From NCBI RefSeq assembly GCF_000759445.1, contig NZ_JRMB01000002.1:1116001-1180000 (forward strand): DNA of 64,000 nucleotides, given 5' to 3'. The notes below the pieces were generated by a model. The model did no database searches. It saw only the letters and a list, made by a program, of their open reading frames with translations, and was not told the DNA's origin. The stretch comes from Pseudomonas lutea (GTDB taxonomy: Bacteria > Pseudomonadota > Gammaproteobacteria > Pseudomonadales > Pseudomonadaceae). A program made the translations under genes and the position numbers. Positions 38,377 to 48,816 of the stretch are shown one piece after another (the first letter of the stretch is position 1; every line of letters begins with the position of its first letter).

Positions 38377-39642
38377 ATGAAGCGTCGTAGTTTGCTGAAA
38401 GCGTTCACTTTGTCTGCATCGATCGCAGCGATGGGTTTGACCTGGACCGCGCAGGCGGCCGAGACCATCAAGGTCGGCATTCTGCATTCTTTGTCCGGCA
38501 CCATGGCCATCTCCGAGACGTCGCTCAAGGACATGGCGCTGATGACCATCGATGAGATCAACGCCGAGGGTGGCGTGAACGGCAAGATGCTGGAGCCGGT
38601 GGTGGTCGACCCCGCGTCGAACTGGCCGTTGTTTGCAGAGAAGGGCCGCCAGCTGCTGACTCAGGACAAGGTCGCGGTGGTGTTCGGCTGCTGGACGTCG
38701 GTATCGCGCAAGTCGGTGTTGCCCGTGTTTGAGGAATTGAATGGCTTGCTGTTCTACCCGGTGCAGTACGAGGGTGAAGAGATGTCACCCAACGTCTTCT
38801 ATACCGGCGCTGCGCCTAACCAGCAGGCGATCCCTGCGGTTGAGTACTTGATGAGTGAAGACGGCGGCGCAGCCAAGCGCTTCTTCCTGCTTGGCACTGA
38901 CTACGTGTACCCGCGCACCACCAACAAGATTCTGCGCGCGTTCCTGCACTCCAAAGGCGTTGCCGACAAGGACATCGAAGAGGTCTACACCCCGTTTGGC
39001 CACAGCGATTACCAGTCCATCGTGGCGAACATCAAGAAGTTCTCTGCAGGCGGCAAGACAGCCGTCATCTCGACCGTCAATGGCGATTCCAACGTGCCGT
39101 TCTATAAAGAGCTCGGTAACCAGGGCCTCAAAGCCACTGACGTGCCGGTGGTAGCGTTCTCGGTGGGCGAAGAAGAATTGCGCGGCGTCGATACCAAGCC
39201 GCTGGTGGGCAACCTGGCCGCCTGGAACTACTTCGAGTCGGTGAAGAACCCCGTCAACACCAAGTTTGTGGCCGACTGGAAAGCCTATGCCAAGGCGCAC
39301 AACTTGCCGAACGCCGACAAAGCCGTGACCAACGACCCTATGGAAGCCACGTACGTGGGTATCCACATGTGGGCGCAGGCGGTCGAGAAAGCCAAATCCA
39401 CCGATGTGGATAAAGTCCGCGAAGCCATGGCCGGCCAGACCTTTGCCGCGCCGTCCGGCTTCACGCTGACGATGGACAAGACCAACCACCACCTGCACAA
39501 GCCAGTGATGATTGGCGAGATCAAGGCTGACGGTCAGTTCAACGTGGTCTGGCAGACCAAAGAGCCGATCCGCGCCCAGCCGTGGAGCCCGTTCATTCCA
39601 GGCAACGACAAAAAGCCTGACTACGCGGTGAAGAGCAACTAA
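38377..39642 (+). CDS. urtA: Urea ABC transporter substrate-binding protein
   Basis: Periplasmic urea receptor. It has 421 residues. The signal peptide (1-27) contains KRRSLLKAF, close to a twin-arginine motif. The mature protein is a Leu/Ile/Val-type binding fold: IKVGILHSLSGTMAISE, INAEGGVNGK and VVFGCWTSVSRKSVLPV, all typical of UrtA. It is the first gene of urtABCDE and is followed by a 98-bp spacer before urtB, as is common for binding-protein genes expressed above their permease. Confidence 0.95.
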   Translation: MKRRSLLKAFTLSASIAAMGLTWTAQAAETIKVGILHSLSGTMAISETSLKDMALMTIDEINAEGGVNGKMLEPVVVDPASNWPLFAEKGRQLLTQDKVAVVFGCWTSVSRKSVLPVFEELNGLLFYPVQYEGEEMSPNVFYTGAAPNQQAIPAVEYLMSEDGGAAKRFFLLGTDYVYPRTTNKILRAFLHSKGVADKDIEEVYTPFGHSDYQSIVANIKKFSAGGKTAVISTVNGDSNVPFYKELGNQGLKATDVPVVAFSVGEEELRGVDTKPLVGNLAAWNYFESVKNPVNTKFVADWKAYAKAHNLPNADKAVTNDPMEATYVGIHMWAQAVEKAKSTDVDKVREAMAGQTFAAPSGFTLTMDKTNHHLHKPVMIGEIKADGQFNVVWQTKEPIRAQPWSPFIPGNDKKPDYAVKSN

Positions 39643-39740
39643 GGAAAACAGGGTGAACGGTCGGGTGAAATGCCCGGCTGAACCTATCTCTACGGTTCCT
39701 CGCAGGACATTGCGTCATGCGGGTGTTCTCAGGACTCGAT

Positions 39741-41330
39741 ATGCCCAAATACCTCCACCACCTCTTTCTCGCGCTGTGCCTGTGGCTGCCCTTCGCCGCT
39801 CATGCCAGCGAAGCCGGTGACTTTGTCGCGGCCCCCTCCTCCGAGCGCGCACAGCTGCTGGAAGCCTGGGCGGCCAAACCTGATCCGGCGCGGGTCGAGT
39901 TGCTGATTGCCCTGCAGGATGGCCGCGTCGCCGCCGACAGCAGCAACCGGGCGTTCATCCAGAACGGCGACCGCTTCATTGCCGTCGACCCGCAGGCTCC
40001 AGCGCTCGCCGATGCGCCCAGCCCCGACGAGCCCCAGCCCATCAGCCTGAACAACCGCCTTCGCGGTCTGATTGACACTGCATTGGCCAGCCATCAGTTG
40101 CTGGCTGCCGACCCCACGGTGCGTCTGGCCGCTGCGCAAACCCTGCAAAAAAGCGCACGTCCGGCGCAGTTGCCGCTGCTGGTGCAGCAGGTGGCAAGCG
40201 AACAGGACGACAGCGTTCATGCAGCATTGAATCTGGCACTGGCCAATCTGCAACTGGTCGACGTCAGTCCTACCGTACGGCTCGCCGCTGTACGCCTGCT
40301 GGGCGAAACCGGCGATCCGCTGGCCCGCACGCGTCTGGAAACCCTGCTCGAACCCAGCGTAGAAACCGACCCGGCCGTGCGCCTGGCGGCTGAAACCAGC
40401 CTGGCGCAGGTCAAGCGCAAATTGATGTTCGGCGAAATCCTGGGCCAGGCCTTTGCGGGTCTGTCGCTGGGCTCGATTCTGCTGCTGGCCGCCCTCGGAC
40501 TGGCGATCACCTTCGGTCTGCTCGGCGTAATCAATATGGCCCACGGCGAGATGCTGATGCTCGGCGCCTACGCCACTTACGTCGTGCAGCTCATGTTTCA
40601 ACGCTACGCGCCCGGCGCCCTCGAGTTCTATCCACTGGTGGCGCTGCCGGTGGCGTTTTTCGTCACCGCCTGCATCGGCATGGCGCTGGAACGCACGGTC
40701 ATTCGTCATCTGTATGGCCGCCCCCTAGAAACATTGCTGGCGACCTGGGGCATCAGCCTGATGCTCATTCAACTGATTCGCGTGGTGTTCGGCGCACAGA
40801 ACGTCGAGGTGGCCAACCCGGAATGGCTGTCAGGCGGCATTCAAATGTTGCCCAATCTGGTGCTGCCGTATAACCGCATCGTCATCATCGGCTTCGCCCT
40901 GTTCGTGGTCGTGCTGACCTGGCTGCTGCTGAACAAGACGCGCCTGGGCCTGAACGTTCGCGCCGTGACCCAGAACCGCAATATGGCAGCCTGCTGCGGT
41001 GTGCCTACCGGCCGCATCGACATGATGGCCTTCGGGCTTGGCTCCGGCATCGCCGGGCTGGGCGGCGTGGCGCTGAGTCAGATCGGCAACGTCGGCCCTG
41101 ATCTGGGCCAGAGCTACATCATCGACTCCTTCCTGGTGGTCGTGCTCGGTGGCGTCGGTCAACTGGCCGGCAGCGTCATGGCAGCGTTCGGGTTGGGCAT
41201 CGCTAATAAAATTCTTGAGCCGCAGATCGGCGCGGTGCTGGGCAAGATCCTGATCCTGGCGTTGATCATTCTGTTCATTCAGAAACGTCCGCAAGGCCTT
41301 TTCGCACTCAAAGGACGGGTGATCGATTGA
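39741..41330 (+). CDS. urtB: Urea ABC transporter permease UrtB
   Basis: Inner-membrane permease subunit, 529 residues. Compared with branched-chain amino-acid permeases (about 300 aa) it has an N-terminal extension. After a signal peptide (MPKYLHHLFLALCLWLPF...), about 200 probably periplasmic residues include HEAT-like repeats (DPTVRLAAAQTLQK, SPTVRLAAVRLLGE, DPAVRLAAETSLAQ). The LivH-like membrane domain starts near 235 (LGLAITFGLLGVINMAHGE). The ATG at 39741 has AGGA 6 nt upstream and starts a clean signal peptide; an ATG at 39717 is possible. The stop overlaps urtC (TGATG). Confidence 0.93.
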   Translation: MPKYLHHLFLALCLWLPFAAHASEAGDFVAAPSSERAQLLEAWAAKPDPARVELLIALQDGRVAADSSNRAFIQNGDRFIAVDPQAPALADAPSPDEPQPISLNNRLRGLIDTALASHQLLAADPTVRLAAAQTLQKSARPAQLPLLVQQVASEQDDSVHAALNLALANLQLVDVSPTVRLAAVRLLGETGDPLARTRLETLLEPSVETDPAVRLAAETSLAQVKRKLMFGEILGQAFAGLSLGSILLLAALGLAITFGLLGVINMAHGEMLMLGAYATYVVQLMFQRYAPGALEFYPLVALPVAFFVTACIGMALERTVIRHLYGRPLETLLATWGISLMLIQLIRVVFGAQNVEVANPEWLSGGIQMLPNLVLPYNRIVIIGFALFVVVLTWLLLNKTRLGLNVRAVTQNRNMAACCGVPTGRIDMMAFGLGSGIAGLGGVALSQIGNVGPDLGQSYIIDSFLVVVLGGVGQLAGSVMAAFGLGIANKILEPQIGAVLGKILILALIILFIQKRPQGLFALKGRVID

Positions 41331-42409
41331 TGAATCAGCCACTGATGGTCACTGCCGCGCAACGCGCCGGCACCAAAATCACGGTCTCGGTTGGCGTGGT
41401 GATCCTTGCCCTGCTGATCACCCTGCCGTTGCTGTCCCTGCTGCCAGAAAGCAACGGCCTGCAGGTCTCGGCCTACACGCTGACGCTGGTAGGCAAGATT
41501 CTCTGTTACGCGATTGTCGCGCTGGCGCTGGACCTGGTCTGGGGCTACGCCGGGCTGTTGTCGCTGGGCCATGGCCTGTTCTTCGCGCTGGGCGGCTATG
41601 CGATGGGCATGTACCTGATGCGCGAAGCGTCGGGCGACAGCCTGCCGGCATTCATGACGTTCCTTTCCTGGACCGAGTTGCCCTGGTATTGGGTCGGCAC
41701 TCAGCATTTCCTGTGGGCCATGTGCCTGGTGGTGCTGGCGCCGGGATTACTGGCGCTGGTGTTCGGCTTCTTCGCCTTCCGCTCGCGGATCAAGGGCGTG
41801 TATTTCTCGATCATGACCCAGGCCCTGACCTTCGCCGGCATGCTGCTGTTTTTTCGCAACGAAACCGGCTTTGGCGGCAATAACGGCTTCACCAACTTCC
41901 GCAGCATTCTGGGTTTCAGCATCACCTCCCAAGGCACCCGCGCGGTGTTGTTTTTGCTCACGGTAGCGTTGCTGGTCGGCAGTCTCTTCGTGGGATGGCG
42001 GCTGGCGCGCAGTAAATTCGGTCGCGTGTTGACCGCTGTGCGCGACGCGGAAAACCGCCTGATGTTCTGCGGCTACGACCCGCGCGGTTTCAAGCTGTTC
42101 GTGTGGGTATTGAGCGCAGTGCTGTGTGGCCTTGCGGGGGCGTTGTATGTGCCGCAGGTCGGCATCATCAACCCGAGCGAAATGTCGCCGACCAACTCCA
42201 TCGAAGCGGCGGTGTGGGTAGCACTGGGTGGGCGCGGGACGTTGATCGGGCCGCTGCTCGGCGCCGGACTGGTGAACGGCATGAAGAGCTGGTTCACCGT
42301 GGCGTTCCCCGAATACTGGCTGTTCTTTCTCGGCGCGCTGTTTATCGTCGTGACGCTGTGGCTGCCCAAAGGCGTGATCGGCCTGATCAAAAAAAGGGGC
42401 GAACAATGA
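41330..42409 (+). CDS. urtC: Urea ABC transporter permease UrtC
   Basis: Second permease subunit, LivM-like, 359 residues with about ten hydrophobic helices. LDLVWGYAGLLSLGHGLFFA and the cytoplasmic coupling loop near ENRLMFCGYDPR are typical. Translationally coupled at both ends: TGATG with urtB and ATGA with urtD. Confidence 0.94.
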   Translation: MNQPLMVTAAQRAGTKITVSVGVVILALLITLPLLSLLPESNGLQVSAYTLTLVGKILCYAIVALALDLVWGYAGLLSLGHGLFFALGGYAMGMYLMREASGDSLPAFMTFLSWTELPWYWVGTQHFLWAMCLVVLAPGLLALVFGFFAFRSRIKGVYFSIMTQALTFAGMLLFFRNETGFGGNNGFTNFRSILGFSITSQGTRAVLFLLTVALLVGSLFVGWRLARSKFGRVLTAVRDAENRLMFCGYDPRGFKLFVWVLSAVLCGLAGALYVPQVGIINPSEMSPTNSIEAAVWVALGGRGTLIGPLLGAGLVNGMKSWFTVAFPEYWLFFLGALFIVVTLWLPKGVIGLIKKRGEQ

Positions 42410-43272
42410 AAAGCACTCCGACGCCCGCATTCGATCCGGTGCTGGATCCGATGCTGCACCCCAACAGTGACGCTGGTACCAGCCGCGAGGCCATCGGCCT
42501 CGGGCAGGTCGCTGGCAAAGGGCTGAACACGCTGCATGGCACCATCCTCACGCTGGAAGACATCAGCGTCAGTTTCGATGGTTTCAAAGCCCTCAACGAT
42601 CTCAACCTGTACATCCGCGTGGGTGAACTGCGTTGCATCATCGGCCCCAATGGCGCAGGCAAGACCACGCTGATGGACGTGATCACAGGCAAGACTCGCC
42701 CTAGCCATGGGCGAGCCTGGTTTGGTGAAACCCTGGATTTGACCAAGATGAGCGAAGTACAGATTGCTCAGGCAGGGATTGGCCGCAAGTTTCAGAAGCC
42801 CACGGTGTTCGAAGCGCTGAGCGTGTTCGAAAACCTGGAGCTGGCGCAGAAAACCGACAAGTCCGTGTGGGCCAGCCTGCGGGCCAAGCTTAGCGGCGAA
42901 CAGCGCGACCGCATCGATGAGGTCCTGGAAACCATTCGCCTGACGTCGTCGATGTCACGCCCGGCGGGGCTGTTGTCCCACGGGCAGAAGCAGTTTTTGG
43001 AGATCGGCATGTTGCTGGTCCAGGATCCGCAATTGCTGCTGCTCGATGAACCGGTGGCGGGCATGACCGACGCCGAAACCGAATTCACCGCCGAGCTGTT
43101 CAAAAGCCTGGCGGGCAAGCATTCGCTGATGGTGGTCGAGCACGACATGGGGTTCGTCGGCACCATTGCCGACCACGTCACCGTACTGCATCAGGGCAGC
43201 GTGCTGGCAGAAGGATCGCTAGAACACGTGCAGGCGGATGAACGGGTGATTGAGGTGTATCTGGGACGGTGA
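42406..43272 (+). CDS. urtD: Urea ABC transporter ATP-binding protein UrtD
   Basis: 288-residue ATPase. A ~40-residue N-terminal tail precedes the ABC domain: Walker A GPNGAGKTT, a degenerate signature in LLSHGQKQFLEIGMLL, and Walker B LLLLDEPVAGMT followed by VVEHDMGFV. The ATG at 42406 overlaps the urtC stop. It is followed by the 147-bp repeat-containing spacer before urtE. Confidence 0.94.
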   Translation: MKSTPTPAFDPVLDPMLHPNSDAGTSREAIGLGQVAGKGLNTLHGTILTLEDISVSFDGFKALNDLNLYIRVGELRCIIGPNGAGKTTLMDVITGKTRPSHGRAWFGETLDLTKMSEVQIAQAGIGRKFQKPTVFEALSVFENLELAQKTDKSVWASLRAKLSGEQRDRIDEVLETIRLTSSMSRPAGLLSHGQKQFLEIGMLLVQDPQLLLLDEPVAGMTDAETEFTAELFKSLAGKHSLMVVEHDMGFVGTIADHVTVLHQGSVLAEGSLEHVQADERVIEVYLGR

Positions 43273-43280
43273 ACCGCCGA

Positions 43281-43398
43281 GCGGCAAGCTTTTAGCGGCA
43301 AGCTAGAAGCGCGCACTCCGATCGGCTTTTCCTTACAGCTTGAAGCTTGGGGCTTACAGCTTGTGAGGAACGAACGCTTTTTCTTGCAGCTTGCAGCT
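43281..43398. repeat. GCAAGCT/CTTGCAGCTT repeat cluster between urtD and urtE
   Basis: The spacer contains repeated GCGGCAAGCT units on one side and CTTACAGCTTG / CTTGCAGCTT units on the other, so the transcript can form hairpins. It belongs to the same family as the purH-purD repeat. It sits inside the urt operon and may lower expression or stability of urtE and the ure genes relative to urtA-D. Confidence 0.6.
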
Positions 43399-43419
43399 GA
43401 TGAATCCGAGGAAATCAAA

Positions 43420-44118
43420 TTGCTAACCGTTAATAAGCTGCATCAGTTCTACGGCGGCAGCCATATTCTTCGCGGTCTGTCGTTTGACGTGAACATCGGC
43501 GAAGTCACGTGCCTGCTCGGTCGCAACGGCGTGGGCAAGACCACGCTGCTGAAAGTTCTGATGGGGCTGCTGCCTGCCAAAGAAGGCGTGGTGCAGTGGG
43601 AAGGCAAGCCGATTACCGGTTTCAAGCCGCATCAGCGCGTGCATGCCGGGATCGCCTACGTGCCCCAGGGGCGGGAGATTTTCGGGCGGCTGACCGTCGA
43701 GGAAAACCTGTTGATGGGGCTGTCGCGGTTTCCGGGCTCGCAAGCCAAAGAAGTGCCGGCGTTCATCTACGAGCTGTTCCCGGTGTTGCTGCAGATGAAA
43801 CATCGCCGTGGCGGCGATCTGTCCGGCGGGCAGCAACAGCAACTGGCAATTGGACGGGCCCTGGCCAGCCGTCCGCGCCTGCTGATTCTTGACGAGCCCA
43901 CCGAAGGCATTCAGCCGTCGGTGATCAAAGAGATCGGCGCCGTGATCAAGAAGCTCGCTGCCCGGGGTGATATGGCCATTCTGCTGGTAGAGCAGTTCTA
44001 TGATTTCGCCGCCGAACTGGCGGACCAGTACATCGTCATGTCACGCGGCGAGATCGTGCAGCAGGGCCGCGGCGAAAACATGGAGACTGAAGGCGTCAGG
44101 GGCCTGGTCACCATTTGA
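43420..44118 (+). CDS. urtE: Urea ABC transporter ATP-binding protein UrtE
   Basis: 232-residue second ATPase of the urea transporter: Walker A GRNGVGKTT, YVPQGREIFGRLTVEENL, signature LSGGQQQQLAIGRALASRP and Walker B LLILDEPTEGIQP. The start is a TTG at 43420, 6 nt after GAGGAAA, giving LTVNKLHQFYGGSHILRG as in relatives. The upstream open frame reads through the repeat and is not part of the protein. Confidence 0.92.
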   Translation: MLTVNKLHQFYGGSHILRGLSFDVNIGEVTCLLGRNGVGKTTLLKVLMGLLPAKEGVVQWEGKPITGFKPHQRVHAGIAYVPQGREIFGRLTVEENLLMGLSRFPGSQAKEVPAFIYELFPVLLQMKHRRGGDLSGGQQQQLAIGRALASRPRLLILDEPTEGIQPSVIKEIGAVIKKLAARGDMAILLVEQFYDFAAELADQYIVMSRGEIVQQGRGENMETEGVRGLVTI

Positions 44119-44167
44119 TGCGCCGATCAGCTAAGGTACGAACCTTCACGAACATGACAGTCGACCT

Positions 44168-45013
44168 ATGAATCTTCCTGCCCACACCGCCCTGTTCACG
44201 CCCAGTTGGCACGCCGAGCTGGAGCTGGCGTACGGGCGCTTCGGTGATAGCACGCGGCCAACGCAACGCCGCCACAAAGGTCCGTTGCGCGTGCAAAAGC
44301 ATCTGTACGCCGAAGGTCCGCAGGTCTGTCAGCACATCATCGTTCATCCGCCGGGCGGCATCGCGGGTGGCGATCGGCTCGACATCGATGTCAGCGTCGG
44401 CGCCAACGCGTGGGCACAACTGACCAGTCCCGGTGCGGCAAAGTGGTATCGCGCAGCCGGCCCGGCCTATCAACAGCTTGAACTCAGCGTCGCGAGCGGC
44501 GGTACGCTGGAGTGGCTGCCGCAGGAGACCATCGTCTTCAGCGAGGCCAAGGCTGAACTGACCACGCGGATTAATCTGCAGGGCGACGCTCGACTGTTCT
44601 ATTGGGACGTGGTCGCGCTGGGCCGGCCTGCAAGCGGCGAGCGTTTCGATCAGGGGCACTTTCAGGCGCATCTGGATATTCGGCGCGACGGCAGGTTGTT
44701 GTGGCACGAGCGACAGCGCGTCGTGGGCAACGACGGGCTGCTCGACTCACCGATCGGCCTGGATGGCAAACCGGTGTTTGCCACGCTGATCGTGACCGGC
44801 GACATTGACCCCGAGTTAATGGAACGCTGCGGCGAACTGGCTGAGCATTCGCCTGTGCGCGGGGACCTTAGCCAGTTGCCCGGGCTGATCATTGCCCGTT
44901 GCCTGGCGGACGAAGCGCTGCACGCCCGGGCGTGGCTGATCGAATTATGGAAACTGCTGCGCCCTGCCCTGCTGGGCCGGGAAGCGGTGGCACCGAGGAT
45001 CTGGAGCACCTGA
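44168..45013 (+). CDS. ureD: Urease accessory protein UreD (UreH)
   Basis: Scaffold that binds apo-urease and, with UreF and UreG, helps nickel loading. It has 281 residues with the family segments [29 protein letters not shown] and [11 protein letters not shown], and a conserved C-terminal [18 protein letters not shown]. It begins 49 bp after urtE with no promoter visible in that gap, so the urease genes are probably read from the urt promoter. Confidence 0.94.
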   Translation: MNLPAHTALFTPSWHAELELAYGRFGDSTRPTQRRHKGPLRVQKHLYAEGPQVCQHIIVHPPGGIAGGDRLDIDVSVGANAWAQLTSPGAAKWYRAAGPAYQQLELSVASGGTLEWLPQETIVFSEAKAELTTRINLQGDARLFYWDVVALGRPASGERFDQGHFQAHLDIRRDGRLLWHERQRVVGNDGLLDSPIGLDGKPVFATLIVTGDIDPELMERCGELAEHSPVRGDLSQLPGLIIARCLADEALHARAWLIELWKLLRPALLGREAVAPRIWST

Positions 45014-45030
45014 TGGACCGCGTTGCCCGA

Positions 45031-45055
45031 TTCCCGAGCAAGCACGCTCCTACAA
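45031..45055 (-). repeat. Single REP-like element between ureD and ureA
   Basis: TTCCCGAGCAAGCACGCTCC followed by TACAA is a diverged copy of the TTCGCGGGCAAGCGCGCTCC-type REP seen elsewhere in the window. It fills most of the 90-bp ureD-ureA spacer. Confidence 0.6.
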
Positions 45056-45103
45056 CGGCGGTTGCAGCGATTTCTCTATTCGGAACTTAAAAACGGAAGC
45101 CCC

Positions 45104-45406
45104 ATGGATCTCACCCCACGCGAAAAAGACAAGATGCTGATCTTCACCGCAGGCCTGGTTGCCGAGCGACGGCTGGCACGCGGTTTGAAGCTCAATTATC
45201 CGGAGGCCATGGCCTTCATCTCTGCCGCCCTGCTTGAAGGCGCACGCGACGGCCAGACCGTGGCCGACCTCATGCATTACGGCACCACTCTGCTGACCCG
45301 CGACCAGGTGATGGAAGGCATTCCGGAAATGATCCCGGAAATCCAGGTCGAGGCCACCTTTCCGGATGGCACCAAGCTGGTCACTGTGCATCAGCCCATC
45401 GCCTGA
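45104..45406 (+). CDS. ureA: Urease gamma subunit
   Basis: 100-residue structural subunit of the nickel urease that hydrolyses urea to ammonia and carbamate. [20 protein letters not shown] at the N-terminus and [21 protein letters not shown] are invariant UreA features. The ATG at 45104 follows GGAAG. It is separated from ureB by two acetyltransferase genes. Confidence 0.97.
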   Translation: MDLTPREKDKMLIFTAGLVAERRLARGLKLNYPEAMAFISAALLEGARDGQTVADLMHYGTTLLTRDQVMEGIPEMIPEIQVEATFPDGTKLVTVHQPIA

Positions 45407-45438
45407 CCTGGACAACCTAACAACTAGTGAAAACGAAC

Positions 45439-45990
45439 ATGACGTATTCGATTCGTGACGCACTGCTGACTGACATGCCTGCCGTGCTGGACATCTACAA
45501 CGACGCAGTGCTTAACACCACGGCCATCTGGAACGAGCAGCCAGTGGACCTTGCCAACCGCGAAGGCTGGTTTGCGTTGCGGCAGACTCAGGGCTATCCG
45601 ATTTTGCTGGCGGTCGATGAGCGTGATCAGGTGCTGGGCTACTCGTCCTTCGGCGACTGGCGACCGTTTGAAGGGTTTCGCCACACCGTCGAGCATTCGG
45701 TGTACGTGCGGGCCGATCAACGCGGCAACGGGCTGGGGCCGCTGCTGATGAAAGCGCTGATCGAACGTGCCCGCCGCTGCGACAAGCACATGATGGTGGC
45801 GGCCATTGAAAGTGGTAATGCAGCGTCGATTCACCTGCACGAGCGCGAGGGCTTTATCACCACGGGGCAGATGCCGCAGGTCGGCGCCAAGTTCGGGCGG
45901 TGGCTGGACCTGACGTTCATGCAGCTGGATCTGTCGCCCGGAGCTACGGCGCCACCCTCTCAGGCGCCCGGCATCACGCCCAACGCTTGA
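45439..45990 (+). CDS. GNAT acetyltransferase, phosphinothricin acetyltransferase-like
   Basis: 183-residue N-acetyltransferase of the Pat/MnaT type. It contains IRDALLTDMPAVLDIYNDAV, TAIWNEQPVDL, YVRADQRGNGLGPLLMKALI (acetyl-CoA loop) and IESGNAASIHLHEREGF. Close relatives acetylate phosphinothricin, methionine sulfoximine or sulfone; the substrate here is inferred. Glutamine-synthetase inhibitors would be relevant in an ammonia-assimilation operon. The ATG at 45439 begins MTYSIRDA; a GTG at 45427 would add four residues. Inserted between ureA and ureB. Confidence 0.87.
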   Translation: MTYSIRDALLTDMPAVLDIYNDAVLNTTAIWNEQPVDLANREGWFALRQTQGYPILLAVDERDQVLGYSSFGDWRPFEGFRHTVEHSVYVRADQRGNGLGPLLMKALIERARRCDKHMMVAAIESGNAASIHLHEREGFITTGQMPQVGAKFGRWLDLTFMQLDLSPGATAPPSQAPGITPNA

Positions 45991-46856
<866 letters not shown>

Positions 46857-46951
46857 CGCGACACGCCCTGTAGGAGCTCACGGAGGTTACGACGGCAGCG
46901 AAAGCGAGCACCGCGAGCGGTTTCAGAATCCATTGAATTCAAGGCGAACAG

Positions 46952-48652
46952 ATGAAAATTTCCAGGCAAGCCTACGCCGATATGTTCGGCCCCACCGTCG
47001 GCGACCGTGTGCGTCTGGCGGACACCGAATTGTGGATCGAGGTAGAGAAGGACTTCACCGTTTATGGCGAAGAGGTGAAGTTCGGAGGCGGCAAGGTCAT
47101 CCGTGACGGCATGGGTCAGGGTCAGGGCGTCGCCGCCGACGTAGTCGACACGCTGATCACCAACGCGCTGATCGTCGATCACTGGGGCATCGTCAAAGCC
47201 GACGTTGGCCTCAAGGACGGGCGCATCGCAGCCATCGGCAAGGCCGGCAACCCGGACATCCAGCCCGGCGTGACCATCGCCATCGGTGCCGCCACCGAAA
47301 TCATCGCGGGCGAAGGCATGATCTTGACCGCCGGCGGCGTCGACACGCACATCCACTTCATCTGCCCGCAGCAGATCGAAGAAGCGCTGATGAGCGGCGT
47401 CACCACCATGATTGGCGGCGGCACCGGCCCGGCGACGGGGACTAACGCCACCACGGTAACGCCCGGCAAGTGGCACATGATGCGCATGTTGCAGGCCGCC
47501 GAGGCATTCCCCATGAACATCGGCTTTACCGGCAAGGGCAACGTCAGCCTGCCCGAGCCGCTGATCGAGCAGGTCAAGGCCGGGGCCATCGGCCTCAAGC
47601 TGCACGAAGACTGGGGCACGACGCCTGCGGCCATCGACAACTGCCTGAGCGTCGCCGATGAGTATGACGTTCAGGTGGCGATCCACACCGACACCCTGAA
47701 CGAATCCGGCTTCGTCGAAACCACGCTGGCGGCGTTCAAGAACCGCACCATCCACACCTACCACACCGAAGGCGCCGGTGGCGGCCATGCACCGGACATC
47801 ATCAAGGCGTGCGGCTTTGCCAACGTGCTGCCCAGCTCGACCAACCCGACCCGCCCGTTCACCCGCAACACCATCGACGAGCACCTGGACATGTTGATGG
47901 TCTGCCATCACCTGGACCCCAGCATCGCCGAGGACGTCGCGTTCGCCGAAAGCCGCATCCGCCGCGAGACCATTGCCGCCGAAGACATCCTGCATGACCT
48001 GGGCGCGTTCTCGATGCTCAGCTCCGACAGCCAGGCCATGGGCCGGGTTGGCGAGGTGATCATGCGCACCTGGCAAACCGCCGACAAAATGAAACGCCAG
48101 CGCGGCGCATTGCCGGGTGACGGCGAAGGCAACGACAACTTCCGCGCCAAACGCTACATCGCCAAGTACACCATCAATCCGGCCATCACTCACGGCATCA
48201 GCCACGAAGTGGGTTCGGTCGAAGTGGGTAAATGGGCAGACCTGGTGCTCTGGCGTCCGGCGTTCTTCGGGGTAAAACCCACGCTGATCCTCAAAGGTGG
48301 CTCGATCGCCGCCAGCCTGATGGGCGACGCAAACGCCTCGATTCCGACCCCGCAGCCGGTTCATTACCGTCCGATGTTCGCCAGCTACGGCAGCTCGCTG
48401 CACGCCAGCAGCCTGACCTTCATCAGCCAGGCAGCCTTCGATGCCGGCGTTCCGGAACAACTGGGGCTGAAGAAACAGATCGGTGTGGTCAAGGGCTGCC
48501 GCAATGTGACCAAGGCGGATCTGATCCACAACGACTACCTGCCCAACATCGACGTCGACCCGCAGACGTATCAGGTCAAGGCCGACGGCGTGCTGTTGTG
48601 GTGCGAGCCGGCCGACGTCCTGCCGATGGCGCAGCGGTATTTTTTGTTTTAA
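46952..48652 (+). CDS. ureC: Urease alpha (catalytic) subunit
   Basis: 566-residue catalytic subunit with the dinuclear nickel centre. All key elements are visible: metal histidines in [13 protein letters not shown], the carbamylated lysine in [26 protein letters not shown], the mobile flap Cys-His in [10 protein letters not shown], and the aspartate ligand in [11 protein letters not shown]. The enzyme should be active once UreDEFG load nickel. It is the last structural gene of this block. Confidence 0.98.
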   Translation: MKISRQAYADMFGPTVGDRVRLADTELWIEVEKDFTVYGEEVKFGGGKVIRDGMGQGQGVAADVVDTLITNALIVDHWGIVKADVGLKDGRIAAIGKAGNPDIQPGVTIAIGAATEIIAGEGMILTAGGVDTHIHFICPQQIEEALMSGVTTMIGGGTGPATGTNATTVTPGKWHMMRMLQAAEAFPMNIGFTGKGNVSLPEPLIEQVKAGAIGLKLHEDWGTTPAAIDNCLSVADEYDVQVAIHTDTLNESGFVETTLAAFKNRTIHTYHTEGAGGGHAPDIIKACGFANVLPSSTNPTRPFTRNTIDEHLDMLMVCHHLDPSIAEDVAFAESRIRRETIAAEDILHDLGAFSMLSSDSQAMGRVGEVIMRTWQTADKMKRQRGALPGDGEGNDNFRAKRYIAKYTINPAITHGISHEVGSVEVGKWADLVLWRPAFFGVKPTLILKGGSIAASLMGDANASIPTPQPVHYRPMFASYGSSLHASSLTFISQAAFDAGVPEQLGLKKQIGVVKGCRNVTKADLIHNDYLPNIDVDPQTYQVKADGVLLWCEPADVLPMAQRYFLF

Positions 48653-48816
48653 GGGCGAATCAACGCTCGGGAATGTGTTTGCTGCCTGACAGCCCTCCAA
48701 CTGGACGGCAAGCCGACTCAAAAAGGAAGCGCGCGCAAATGCGTGATGCTTCCTGCAACAACATGGCGGTACTATGCGCGCTCTTAATCAGCGCTCCGCC
48801 AGCAAGGTAGTTCCCC

